From positions 3,782,001 to 3,846,000 of the forward strand of contig JBHGNT010000013.1 in the NCBI GenBank assembly GCA_043228905.1: a stretch of 64,000 bases of DNA. Reading direction: 5' to 3'. The DNA comes from Azolla caroliniana. Lineage: Eukaryota; Polypodiophyta. The position numbers and the translations under genes were made by a program. Shown here piece by piece: positions 33,691 to 44,640 of the stretch. Position 1 is the stretch's first letter. The number at the start of each line of letters is the position of its first letter. The notes under the pieces were generated by a model that searched no databases, was not told the origin of the DNA, and saw only the letters and a program-made list of their open reading frames with translations.

Positions 33691-34976
33691 TAACAGAAGT
33701 ACAGCAGGTCACAACCCGGTCAAAGGGAAAGACCGCCGAGTGGGAAGCCCAGGAGGCAATAAGAAAACAAGCGGCGCAATGGATCAAGGAGGCCAATGAA
33801 CAGAATGCGGCAGAAGTAAGAGACCAAAATATGCCAAAAGACGAAGAAATCATACAGCCAGGAGAAAACCCGACGTGGCAAGCGCTACAGGACTGTCAAA
33901 TCGTGCTGCCGTTAGCACGACTACTACAGTTGGTGCCACGGTTTACGGCAGACTTACAGGCATCCGTGAGCAAACCGAAGCCGACGCCAGCACCGGCATT
34001 CTTCTCCAACCCGGAGGAAGGACCAACGGTGGTCGATACAAGTAGCCCGGCGATCACGGCAATCGTGAAAGGAAAGGAAATTGCTGGAACGATTATTGAC
34101 GGAGGCTCCGGGGTAAATGTCATCAGCCGACAGACATGCGAGAACCTGGGCATCCAGGAATGGGAACCATGCCCCTTCTGGTTACGCATGGCGGATACCA
34201 GCTCAGTCCGACCGACCAGGCTTATCCGGGATTTGGAAGTAACGATCGGAGGCCACGTATTCCGGATATCGGCCGTGGTGCTGCAGCTGAATGTACAAGG
34301 CGCGTACCCCCTATTGCTAGGACGACCATGGTTGCGAACGGCGCATATCAGGCAGAACTGGCAAAAGAACATGATCACATTCCGGCGAGGGAAAACAAAG
34401 GTACGAGTAACGACGCAACCACGGGTGATCGCCAGTAAGGAAGCAACTCCATTGTATGCGGAAAGCATCAACATGTTGGAGGGATTACCGGACGAGGAAG
34501 TCGAGCGGTACCTCGAGGAACACCCACGAATCGTCCCACTATTTGAGGTGGATATCACGACGGCAGTAGAACCGTACATTACGACGCCGGATGAACCGGA
34601 CCAAGCGGCGATCCGGGAACTGCAACAAGCACAGGAATCCCTAGAGAGGGAAATGACGATATCCCAGAGGGTAAAAGCATCCCAACTAGAGGAGGTGGAC
34701 CTCGGCACAACAGACAAGCCCCGACTGGTAAATGTCGCAAAGGAATTGCCGAAGGAAGAAAAGAAGGCAATGGTAGCATTATTAACAGACTTCAAGGATG
34801 TGTTCGCGTGGTCGTACGAAGACATGCGAGGGCTGGATCCCCAGCTCTATCAGCACCAAATTCACCTAAGTACGGACGCGAAACCGATCGCTCAACGCAG
34901 GTACCGGATGAATCCGAACTATGCGGCGAAGGTGAAGGAGGAAATTGATAAGCTCCTCCGGGTCGGATTTATCTGA
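33591..34976 (+). pseudogene. A2 gag end, protease and pre-RT region
   Basis: The 461-codon frame starts within the third knuckle, passes a Glu/Gln-rich linker, and has the protease core GTIIDGGSGVNVISRQTCEN (about 34093-34150) with D-G-G in place of D-S/T-G. AYPLLLGRPWLRTAH follows, then FKDVFAWSYEDMRGLDPQLY just before RT. The frame ends at TGA 34974-34976, where an Arg or Trp codon is likely in the ancestor, since RT continues at once in the same frame (VKQATWLSPIVVV). A minus-strand ORF (34825-33896) is a shadow. Confidence 0.88.
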
Positions 34977-36225
34977 TCGGTCAAGCAGGCAACCTGGCTG
35001 AGTCCGATAGTGGTGGTCCCGAAAAAGAACGGTAAAATCCGGGTATGCGTGGACTATCGCAAACTTAATGCCGCAACAGTGACCGATGCGTTTCCACTAC
35101 CATTTACGGACGGGGTGTTAGATGCGGTAGCCGGCCACGAAGTTTACAGCTTCCTGGATGGATTTAGCGGCTACAACCAAATACGAATGAACCCGACCGA
35201 CCAGGAGAAGACATCGTTCGTTACGGAATGGGGAGTGTTCATCGCGGTCGTGATGATTTTCAGACTAAAGACGGCTCCAACGACCTTTCAAAGGATAATA
35301 ATGGAAATTTTCGGGGAATATATCCCCGGTTTTATGCAGGTCTTCCTTGACGATTTCGCGGTCTACAGCCGGCACGGAGAGCATCTCGATCACCTCCGGC
35401 TGTGCTTGGAGAAGTGCCGCGAGTACCGGTTGAGTCTGAACCCGGCCAAGTGCGTCTTTGGAGTGGCAAGCGGCAACTTACTAGGGCACGTGGTGAGTAA
35501 GGAAGGAATCGCGGTAGATCCGGATAAAGTCAAGGCGATTCTCGAGGCACCAGCACCAAATAACGCAAAGGCTTTAAGCCGGTTCCTGGGCCAAATAAGG
35601 TGGCATTGCCGGATGATACGGCACCTTGCAGACTTCGCTACACCATTACATACCGCCGTACACAGGGTACCCTTCCTATTGGCGGAGACGGAGGAGGAAG
35701 CCTACCAAGCGTTGAAGGTTATGCTGTCGCAAGCTCCGGTGGTGCAACCGCCGGATTGGAGTAAAAGCTTTCACGTCTTCGTCGACGCGTTGGACGTAGC
35801 AATCGGCAGCGTTCTGATGCAACTCACGGAGCCGAAATGGTACCGACCGGTGTACTACGCAAGCTGGAAACTCTCAAAAGCCGAACGGAATTACTCTACG
35901 ACGGAACGCGAGCCATTGGGAATGGTGTATAGTGTCACAAAGTAGAGGCACTATCTGCTCGGAAGGAAGTTTTCCTTCCATGTCGACCATTCGGCACTAC
36001 TCTACCTGGTCTCGAAGGCATCCCTGACGGGAAAAATTGCACGATGGACACTGCTGTTACAGGAATTTGAATTCGACATTTTCCACCGACCCGGGGCGCA
36101 GCATGCGGTAGCGGACTACCTAAGCAGACTCGAATCCGGAGAAGCAGGGGACGGCGTCCAGGATGAGTTCCCCGACGCCGAGTTGTTCCGGATCACGACG
36201 AAACCGGCAACGATGCAACGGTAGC
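34977..36225 (+). pseudogene. A2 reverse transcriptase and RNase H
   Basis: 35010-35945 is open for 311 codons. Motifs are KKNGKIRVCVDYRKLNA, SFLDGFSGYNQIRM, the catalytic VFLDDFAVYS and LLGHVVSKEGI, then RNase H with FVDALDVAIGSVLMQ (usual DASD is DALD here) and STTEREPLGMVYSV. A TAG at 35943-35945 breaks it, and the frame continues RHYLLGRKFSFHVDHSAL and VADYLSRLES to a stop near 36223. Only one RNase H domain was seen, so a second archaeal-type domain known from some Tat elements is absent. Confidence 0.9.
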
Positions 36226-36250
36226 TGATGAAGACACGTGGCTAACTGAG

Positions 36251-37687
36251 ATGCATCAGTTCCTGAGCACCGGAGTACCCCCGGAGAACATGGACCGCGA
36301 TGAAAGGAAAAGGGTAGCAGTAAGAAGCAGACATTTCTGCTTGGTTGGAGACACCCTCTATCACAAGGGGGCAGATGGCATCTGGAGACGAGCAGTGCGG
36401 AGCGATGAGAAGGATTTAATCCTCAGGGAAGCCCACTGTGGAATTGCCGGCGGGCATTATGCCGGAGACGCAACCGCTCGGAAAATATGGCAGAGCGGAC
36501 TGTGGTGGCCCACCACCCTAAAAGATGCCGTGAAGTATAGCAGAGAATGCGATTTGTGTCAACGACTGGGCCAACCCACGGAGCAGGCCCGGATGCCACA
36601 CCACCCGGTCTTGCCATTGGAACCGTTTCAAAAGTGGGGTTTGGACTTTGTCGGTCCCTTCAAGCCACCGGCAATGCGAACCGGAAATCGGTATGTCATA
36701 GTGGCGACCGACTATTGCACCAAATGGGTAGAAGCAAAGGCCTTACGGGACAGCATGGCCGCGTCCACGGCAAAGTTCCTGTACGAGTGCATATGGTGCC
36801 GGTATGGATGCCCGATCGAGCTTATAAGTGACCAAGGAAGACATGTTCTCGGGCAGGTAGTAGAAAGCCTGACGTCATTTTACGCGGTGGTACATAAAAG
36901 GAGTACTCCCTACTACCCTCAAGCCAATGGACTAGCGGAATCAACGAACAAAACTCTGCAGAACATCCTACGAAAAATCGTCAACGAGAACCGGACCGAC
37001 TGGGATACGAAATTGCAAAACGCGCTATTGGCGTACCGAACAACGTACAAAACCAGCATCCGGACAACCCCGTTCCGACTAGCATTCGGTTTAGAAGCGG
37101 TCATGCTGGTAGAGTTCCAGATCCCCAGCTTACGGATCCAGGTAAAGGAGCGCTTAAGTGAGAAGGAGTTCGAACGAATCCGGCTGGCGACGTTGTTGGA
37201 ATTAGAAGAAAACCGAATCGCCAGCTTACTACAACTCGAACTGGAGCAAAGGAGGAGAAAAGCTTTCGTGGACCGACACCGGTGTGGCAACGAAAAGGAG
37301 TTCGAAGTCGGGAAACCGGTGCTACTATTCCAGACACGGATGGGGAACATGCCGGGAAAGTTGCGGTTTCGGTGGACCGGACCGTTCTGGATCACCAAGG
37401 AGTACAATGGGTCGTATCAGCTCGGCACGTTGTCTGGAGATGTCATCGGTAAGTGGGCAAATGGGTTTCGGCAAAAGCCGTATAAGGGAAATATGCCAGC
37501 CAACCCGTTCAAGCAAAACCCGGAAATCCGGCAAGATGAGGAACCGACACCGACAGACGTTGCTGAAGATATTTGGACCGAGGAAGAACCGACACCGATA
37601 CTGACAAAGACTATCCCGGAAAACCAACAGAAGGATCCGGTATCAACGCGAACCGACCCGAACAAATCGGGGGGGACCAGAAAATGA
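36251..37687 (+). CDS. A2 integrase
   Basis: A 478-codon open frame holds the HHCC zinc site (H in REAHCGIAGGH, then CDLCQRLG), and the core with LDFVGPF, the first catalytic Asp in VATDYCTKW, LISDQGRHVLG with the second Asp, and YYPQANGLAESTNKTLQNIL with the Glu. The C-terminal part (TGPFWITKEYNGSYQLGTLSG) is the usual GPF/Y-type end. Integrase joins the cDNA to host DNA. No chromodomain is seen. A Pro/Thr/Glu tail (37500-37687) has no recognised domain. Confidence 0.88.
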   Translation: MHQFLSTGVPPENMDRDERKRVAVRSRHFCLVGDTLYHKGADGIWRRAVRSDEKDLILREAHCGIAGGHYAGDATARKIWQSGLWWPTTLKDAVKYSRECDLCQRLGQPTEQARMPHHPVLPLEPFQKWGLDFVGPFKPPAMRTGNRYVIVATDYCTKWVEAKALRDSMAASTAKFLYECIWCRYGCPIELISDQGRHVLGQVVESLTSFYAVVHKRSTPYYPQANGLAESTNKTLQNILRKIVNENRTDWDTKLQNALLAYRTTYKTSIRTTPFRLAFGLEAVMLVEFQIPSLRIQVKERLSEKEFERIRLATLLELEENRIASLLQLELEQRRRKAFVDRHRCGNEKEFEVGKPVLLFQTRMGNMPGKLRFRWTGPFWITKEYNGSYQLGTLSGDVIGKWANGFRQKPYKGNMPANPFKQNPEIRQDEEPTPTDVAEDIWTEEEPTPILTKTIPENQQKDPVSTRTDPNKSGGTRK

Positions 37688-37689
37688 CG

Positions 37690-38110
37690 AGGTCCAAACA
37701 AAGAAAGAAAAAAAAAGAAGAAGAAGAAGAAAAAAGATGTGGGCCAAATCGGCGCGAATCATAGTAGTGATGGGGAGATCACAAGAGGTGGGAGCGCCAC
37801 CATGCAATGAAGAGGCGCCATGTAGTAAAGAAGGACGTGCGCGTACTTGCTATTTAAAGCATGGAACATGGGCACTCACACGCGGCAAGCAAGAAAGGAC
37901 ATACTAATTATGGCAAGAGATGAACATGCGCGGGAAACGAAAAAGGGCGGCCCGAGGCAAAAGCCACTATATAAGACACAGGCCTGCGAAGGACTTATTT
38001 TTTACAAATTTTCCTACACACAGGCGCAGAAGCACAGAAGAGCGATCCGACGCACAACGCACACACAACCCGATCCCGAACAACAGACAACAGAAGAAGA
38101 ATTCGAAACA
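37690..38110 (+). promoter_or_regulatory. leader of the post-pol ORF: polypurine tract, TATA box, splice-acceptor-like site
   Basis: A long A/G tract (about 37696-37737) is followed by TGTGGGCC, which looks like a PPT-LTR junction. TATATAAG lies at 37968-37975. TTTTTACAAATTTTCC and CACACAG end at 38023, an acceptor-like site, 88 bases before the ATG at 38111. It may drive or splice a separate mRNA for the downstream ORF. An alternative is a remnant LTR of another element. Confidence 0.5.
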
Positions 38111-40972
38111 ATGGTACTATCAGAGGAGGCACGCCAATGGATGAGGGAGAACGGGTTAAAAGGATTGCTGCGAATCGCCGACGCTCCACCACACGCAGAA
38201 CCAGAGCAGGCGGCAACATCGATTGATTTATCAGAAATCACGGAAGGAGCGGTGTAGGCGCTCACGGCGATAAAAGCAGGAGGACTTCAAACAATCGAAA
38301 ACCCTTCAAGTGAAATCCTGTTCGAATATTTCGGTGAGTATTCTATCAGCAGCAAGGCATACCGAACACAGGGCGGAGAGAACCTGCTGTTCGGAGAAGT
38401 GGCCCGCGCCATGATGGAATACAGATTCGTGAATCCTCGTCCCCCAACCATAGCCAGGTATCGGGCAGCGTTCTTCATTGCAGCGTACGAAGGATTACAA
38501 GTGGACTGGCTCCATTTCATAACTGAAGGATTGAAGGAGGCCATCAAGAATCTTGTGGAAGGAAAAAAGCCATGGGCCGGGATAGTACAATGGCTACGGT
38601 GTTAGTCCCACCGGTGCTCCCCATCAAACAAAAGAAAAGAGGTCGGCAGGAGATGACGCCGAAAAAGGTCACAAAGCGCCGACAGATCCTGGAGAAACAC
38701 ACCCCCGGATGGACCCAACAAGAACCAGAACAACGGGGGGAAGGACCATCCCGACAGCAACAGGAACCGGCAACAAAGGCAAAACCGGCAGGAAAAGGCA
38801 AAGGGAAATCGGCCGAGGAGGAACCGGTAGCGCTCAAACCAATCAATATAACGCTGCGACGGCCGAAACCGGAACGCACCGGAGGAGGAAGCTGAAACAG
38901 AAGACTCATCCGAACCACTGGTAAGACTCCCAGCAAGACAAGGTCGGGAGAGACGGGCGAAAGGACTGGCTCCACCAGTTGACAAAACTCAGCAGAGGGC
39001 GCAAGGACCACCTCCAGTAGTTGAGGTGGAAGCAGTACCAGAACCCGTACCGAGGGAAGCAGCACCGACACCGGTTTTGCTGAACTTCAGAGAACCGGTC
39101 ATCCCAGAGAAGAGGAATGAACAAGCGCCGGAGCCAGAGAAAAGGCCGGAAAAACAGCCTGAGTTAAGGAGTAGAAGTGAGCAAGGCTACCCCGACACAG
39201 GAAGCACAAAGCCACAATGGCTGAGATGGCTTTCGGAGCAGTTATCGGGAGTAGCGGACCAGTTAGAGGAAGAAGAAACGTGTAGGCAACAGCTGACGCA
39301 TACAACAACTCAGGAGTTGGTCGCGCTCCGAACACAGATCGAGGAAATGCAAGGGGAGTTGTTGCAGGCAAGGGAAGGAATTCAACAAGGACAAGTTGTC
39401 ACCGAGCCGGTCGGGACAACAAGGAAGCAACCAGAACCGGAACCGGAACCGGAACCGGTAGCCTTGCAAACCGGCCCTGAGACCGAAAAAATAATAGAAA
39501 CCTTACGAGAGGAGTTAAAAGCTCAGGAGGCATTAAGGGAAAAAGAAAGGGAGCAGCGGAAAGCGGTGGAGGACGACAGACGGAAAATGGAAGAAGGCCT
39601 CCGGAAAGACCGAGCCACTAATGACCGACTGCAAGAAGAAAAAGAGAAGCTGCAAAAGGAGAAGGACTGACTGCGTCGACATGCCGAGCAGGAGATAGAA
39701 CGACTGCAGGAAGAATTCCAACAACAGAAGGACTGGGACGACTGGTTAAGAGCTCAGGCAAACCGACGCCTGAAGCAGAAGACGGAGGACTTCGACCGTC
39801 TCTACCGAGATCACAAGCAGGCCGAGTCGGACAACAAGAAACGGGTAGCAGACTACGACCGGCAAATAGAGAAGCTGAAAGAACAGCTCAAAGAGACCCG
39901 ATTAGACCTGGCTAAGACAATGGATGAGGTTAGTGCCAAAAAGGAAGCATTGTCGGCGGAAATAGCCCAAGCGACGGAGAGAAGGAAGGAATTAGAGGCG
40001 CTAAGGCGGGAAAAGCTGGATCTGACCAAGATCAGGAATGAAGAAAAGGAAAGATCGACCTTCACGATCAACAAACTGCAAAGTACCTATGAAAAGCAGA
40101 AAGCGGATTACGAGGCCCAGGCTCAGATAATGGCCGACATTATAAAACGGGCAAGGAAGGAAAAGCAAGAAGCTTATGCGCATGCTAAGGCGGGGGTTGA
40201 CCGGATCAAGCTCATCATGTCAGGTTGGAGTACCCGAGCTCAGGCAAGCATCAACGAAAGTACGGAAAAGCTATGGAAGGAGTGGTCACAATAGGCAGCC
40301 GAGCTGCAGACACTCCGAGCGGATGCCGAGAATCGGAGGAAGACCGGTGACAAGTTCTACAAGATGGATGAAGAAAGTATCGTCGCCATTCGGGAAGAAT
40401 TGTCGGAGGATTTCTACGCTTTAGCGGACGAACATCTTAAAGAAATCCAAGGGTTGATAGAGAGGTTGGATGACGGGCAGCTCGCAACTCAGTTGGAGTT
40501 GGAGAAATACGAGCAGGACCGGTTACGACAGGAAGCCAAGGGAAGAACGACGCCAATCACTATAAGTGAGGGAGAGCGACCGGCTGAAGTTGAACCAACC
40601 GACACCGAACAACTCCGACAAGGAATACCCGAAGAAGAACTTTTGTTCGAAGGAAATCAAGAAGAGCAGGAGCAGACCGATGCCGGAGAAGAAGAAGAGC
40701 TGAGACCGGAAGACACCAGAGTAGAGGAAGGAGGCGTACCGAGCCGACCAGTCGAGACCGGAGAAAGCGACACTGGTAACAGAACAGAGCCTGGAACGGA
40801 GGGAGAATAGGAAGAACCCGGACGAAGCGGTGAGGAAGCACCGGCACCACAAAATCAAGCAGAGCCGGAGCAGCAAATTTTTACGGAACAGCCAACCCAA
40901 CCGGAGGTCGGAGACCAGGTAGGCAAGGAACAAGAATTGGAGGAAGAAGCACCACTTGACACCATCAAGTAG
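38111..40972 (+). pseudogene. post-integrase ORF of A2: long coiled-coil protein, six breaks
   Basis: Read through its breaks the frame is about 950 codons. The N-terminal part (38111-38610, VLSEEARQWMRENGLKG, FEYFGEYSISSKAYRTQGGE, PTIARYRAAFFIAAYEGL) looks globular and recalls the 'putative plant transposon protein' region of large gypsy elements. A Pro/Glu-rich linker follows (38620-39240), then a long coiled coil (about 39250-40470; LREELKAQEALREKERE, DLAKTMDEVSAKKEALSAEI). The end is acidic (40560-40970). Breaks: TAG at 38255-38257, a shift near 38600, TGA near 38893, TGA 39668-39670, TAG 40292-40294, TAG 40808-40810. No signal peptide or membrane segment, so an env role is not supported. 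Function unknown. Confidence 0.72.
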
Positions 40973-41007
40973 AGTGTGCTCGATATTTTGGAGGAAGAAT
41001 GAGGCCG

Positions 41008-41441
41008 GGAGTGGATTCGAAGTGCAAGGCACTTTCCCACGGGCGTGCCATGTGTTGGCTGGTCAGAAGAGCAAGGACAAGTGGGAAGGCGGAGTCGGAT
41101 CGGATAATAGGAAGTAAATAATAGTAGAATTATTATTCGGAGGGACGGATCCGGTACAGTTGTACCGATCCGGATCCGGACCGATTCGGATGTCGGTTGC
41201 CTAAGTGCACCGATTGTAACCTTGCCGAATGCCTATAAAAGGATCCGATGATTTGTAAAGGGTTTGACGGAAGTAATACAAAAGTAATTATTGCGTGTTT
41301 ATCTGTATCTTCGTATTGTTTACCGTCTGTGCTTAATTGTAATCATCTTACGCGTGTAACCTAGCATCCAATCCTTACCACCCCTTTGGAGAAGTGTCAG
41401 ATAGACACCTGTGTTGAGGCTAGTCCGGCCAGGCAGACAAC
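41008..41441 (+). repeat. A2 3' LTR (approximate)
   Basis: TATAAAAGG at 41234-41242, a hairpin CGGATCCGGTAC-AGTT-GTACCGATCCG (about 41147-41173) and the end GCAGACAACA at 41441 fit an LTR. A weak polypurine tract (GAGGCCGGGAG) precedes TGGATTC at about 41008. No second LTR is present to confirm the ends. Confidence 0.5.
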
Positions 41442-41675
41442 AATTTTCCATCTATTTCTCTCTTACATTCTAAGTATCAATTAATACACTATACTCGTGG
41501 TATTCACGATTTTCATATCTTCCTTCAAATATATCTCTTTCTTGCAATCCATTCATAAGGAGACTTATCTCATATTCTTCTTTCTCCTAGTCCAAGACCT
41601 CAGTGGTTCCCCCCCGACTCACGCAACGATCTAGAGCCGAAAGGCACGACACAAGTGGTGAGCCCGACGTAAAGA
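41442..41675 (+). repeat. C+ 5' LTR remnant and primer region
   Basis: The LTR ends GGCACGACA at 41651, then CAAGTGGTGAGCCCGACG follows directly. The primer region does not match the initiator-Met type. The same LTR end (GGCATGACA) is at 45602 in inverted orientation. Confidence 0.75.
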
Positions 41676-42975
41676 TGGGTGACAAGGAGATGGAAAATCA
41701 ATCGGAGGCTAACAACATGATGATGATGTTCGAGCGGATGCTTCAAGAACAACGTGCGATGTCGGAGATAGCGGCGGCAGTAGAGCGGCTCGTGCAACGG
41801 ATCGGGCAATTCAACGGTAAGGACGTATCACGCTATCCTCGGGACTACAAGGCGGAAATGATACGGTGTGGGATTTCGGAAGGACTGCAAGTGACATCCT
41901 TCAACCGGGTAGCTACCGACGGGCTTCAAGCAAGTATTCACGGGCTACGACAACAAAATCTGACGTGGGAAGCGTTTGAAGAAGCGCTAAAGACCACGTT
42001 CGCTATCGATGACTCCTCCAAGGCAACGCGGAGAGGATTTGAGGATTGGGTGGAAACGCCGAACAAGGGGATGAAGGTCCGCGATGTGTTTTCGGCATTC
42101 GAAAGTCGGTTCGGGAGGTTTTCTACGAGAGATCAACCTATCATCGCACCGGACAAAGTTATCATGTTCTTACGAGCCGTAGGCGTCCGGGACCAGAAGG
42201 ATCTTGGAGTGCTTCTAGAGGACACAACTACCGAGAGTGGCCTCACCGAAACATGGGAAAGCGTGCAGGATATCGTTGCACGATACACAAAAAGGGGGCA
42301 ATGGCTTGCCAATGAAGAAAAGAGGGTTCGGAACCGATTCCGAAATCGAGATCTGGATCGGAAGACCATCAACCGTGGGCTCGGGAGAGTACGACCGAGA
42401 AGGGAATCGACGCAACCACGGTGGAGCAATTGCTGAAGGAGATGGAGAATCTGAAAATTAAGATGGTGAAGAAGACAGAAGACCGTCCCACAAGTTCCAA
42501 AAACATGGATCATCAATGCATATGGTGCGATACCACCAAACATGATCAGAGAGATTGTGACGACCATAAGGAGGCGCTACGACGGGATCTTATCTACTAC
42601 GAGGGAAATTGGATTCATTCGATGGATTCTCTGAAGCCACTCCGATCGAACTTCCGGAAAGGTGGCATGAAGAAGGTCCTAGAGGAGGAGATCGCGGCGA
42701 AAGACAATTATGCGACAATCGCGGGAATACGTGTGGGGGAGTCATCTGCAACAAATGCGTCTTTTTGGCCGGAAGTGTTAGAAATTTCGAAGAAAGCCGA
42801 CCATGATGAAATCCGAAGCGCCGCGGAATGTATCCGGGAAGCTACGGGATGGGAGTGCCCCATAGATAAGAATAGCGTACATGAGCTATGTCAATTGCAT
42901 GAAGTGTATGTGGATGAAAAACGACGGCGCACGGATGATGCGGCCGGACCATCAAAGACACCGGAAAGCTAGAAC
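41675..42975 (+). pseudogene. C+ gag
   Basis: The ATG at 41675 opens MGDKEMENQSEANNMMMM and a capsid-like frame to a stop at 42436 (WEAFEEALKTTFAIDD, GFEDWVETPNKGM). A frameshift near 42425 leads into the frame 42421-42972 with a CCHC knuckle CIWCDTTKHDQRDC (about 42517-42560) and the end VHELCQLHEVYVDEKRR. The same region in C- (63122-62252) is colinear. The single frameshift and stop mark it as a pseudogene. Confidence 0.82.
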
Positions 42976-43159
42976 TCTGGAGGGAGGGGAAAAGAAAAGA
43001 CGATTTCGGCATTCAAGCTCGCCTCCGAAATCGAACAACAAACGGACTTGAAAAGTGTGTTCGAAGAGAGAATCCTCGATAGCCGGGTAGAATTTTCGGT
43101 TTGGGAATTACTCGGAATAGCGAAGAAGGAGTTCCACGATCTTTTGTGGATCTAGTGAA

Positions 43160-43690
43160 GAGAAAAAGACAAAGTACGGAGCGAAATGCGCCGATGGTGA
43201 ATGCAAATACCGTTCTGATGAACGACACCGAAGTGGAGGACGAGATTCCGAATTCCCACTATACAAAGCCGCACTAGGCGCATGCAACTATTGAGACTCC
43301 GGTCCAAATCGGCAACATCAAAGTGTCTGTCCTTGCATTGATTGATAACGGATCGGAGATCAATTGGATGTCTAAGGAGTTCTACCGGAAGGGGAAGTGG
43401 CCTATTAACACCAATCATGGATTGAGGATTCGGGCGGCCACTAAAGCAACGGAAGATCTATTTGCGGCTTGTCCGGATGTGACGGTGAAGATCGGGGATG
43501 TTGAGATCGACCAAAATTTCTTCGTACAAGAAGAGGTCTCACACTCCGTGATCCTCGGGCAACCCTTTATCACGGCTTCACGGATGGAGACAAAGTTGTT
43601 CGATAGCGGTGTGGCTTTCGAATGAATTAAGAGCCAAAGCGGAGGGAAATCTGTCCAATTCCTAGCTGTGCCGGCAAATCATGAAAGGAA
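43160..43690 (+). pseudogene. C+ protease
   Basis: The frame reads VLALIDNGSEINWMSKEFY, KWPINTNHGLRIRAATKAT and VILGQPFITASRMETKLFD. The site D-N-G stands at the position of D-S/T-G; in C- it is D-H-G (about 56585). The retropepsin fold motif ILGQPF is kept. Upstream part of this frame (43160-43320) is broken by a stop near 43277. Confidence 0.8.
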
Positions 43691-44640
43691 CAAGAGACAT
43701 CACTACCATGTAGACACCGATAGGATTAGTCCGGATGTGTATGCTACCACGAAGCACGACGAACTCGGTCGCACATATGATGAATGCAATGAACAAGGTG
43801 CTTCGAGACTGCATTCCGGAGATAACGATGCCGTTCCTAGATGACATTCCAATGAAAGGATGCGTGGTAGAAGAAAAAGATGAAACTATGGATGATCGGG
43901 GATGCCGAAAGTTCGTAGTCAACTATATTCGTGATTGCGAGAAAGTGCTGCGAAAATTAGAAGATGTGCACCTAACACTTTCCAGTGAGAAATGAGCATT
44001 CGGGCAAGAAGAAATATTGGTAGTCGGATATCTATGTGGGCCCTACGGCCGAAGACCGTCACCAACCAAGATCGATGCAATTCAAGCTATGAAAGAAGTA
44101 TGCGAGTCACAATCCGAAGTCCGAAGGTTTTTTAGAGCATGTGCATTCTATCACATATGGATTCTGCACTATGGATATATTGCGGACCCACTCTATCACT
44201 TGTTGCAGAAGGGTAAGAAGTTTGAATGGAAACCGGGGCATACCAAAGCTGTGAAAAAGCTCAAGAAATCACTATGGAGGGCAAAAGCACTAAAGAAGCC
44301 GAACTATGACTGACCGGTTATAGTAACGGTTGATACAAGCCCAACCGGGATCAGATGGGTCATCAATCAAGTCGACTCGGATGGTTTGCGATATCCGATC
44401 CAATATGGAGCAAAGGTTCTCAATGAAAGGCAGCGCGGATATGCACAAGTCAAAAGAGAATTATGGGGAGTCATGTCGGCAATCAAATCAGATCAAGATT
44501 ATTTGATCGGAGCTGAAGTAGTGATCGAAACGGATTGTCTTCCGATACTCGGGATGATGCGGTGTTGCATGATACTAGATGTGGCTATGCTAAGGTGGAT
44601 TGCATCTGTTAAGTCACTTAATCCGGAGGTATGACATATC
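43690..44640 (+). pseudogene. C+ RT C-terminal part and RNase H, N-terminal RT deleted
   Basis: Just after the protease (about 43695) the sequence jumps to RDITTM of RT. The N-terminal half that C- still has (54406-54846 and further) is missing. The rest gives NSVAHMMNAMNKVLRD, the catalytic MPFLDDIPMKGC, VVGYLCGPYGRRPSPTKID (after a stop at 43993-43995), FYHIWILHYGYIADPLYHL and RNase H with VTVDTSPTGIRWVI and RELWGVMSAIKSDQDYLIGA. Further stops at 44313 and 44634 break it. Confidence 0.82.

Larger units (their letters stand above)
32979..41441 (+). mobile_element. Ty3/gypsy element A2 with an extra ORF after pol
   Basis: The order is partial gag (32979-33690), protease (34000-34330), RT (34990-35600), RNase H (35600-36150), integrase (36250-37687), a long coiled-coil ORF (38111-40970) and a 3' LTR (about 41008-41441). 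It lacks the 5' LTR and the gag N-terminus. The pol frame has four stops or shifts (near 33420, 34974, 35943 and 36223). Extra ORFs between pol and the 3' LTR are known from Tat- and Athila-type elements; the D-G-G protease site is closer to Tat. A non-seed-plant Tat-like lineage is my inference. Confidence 0.88.

Noticed and set aside
33896-34825. 309-codon minus-strand ORF opposite the A2 protease region
   Set aside because: Antisense ORFs exist in some Tat-type elements, but this one has Ser/Arg-rich composition, no motif, and mirrors the open sense frame.
38111-40972. Envelope protein gene
   Set aside because: Position fits an env-like gene, but there is no signal peptide, transmembrane segment or furin-type site; coiled coil and acidic tail suggest an intracellular protein.
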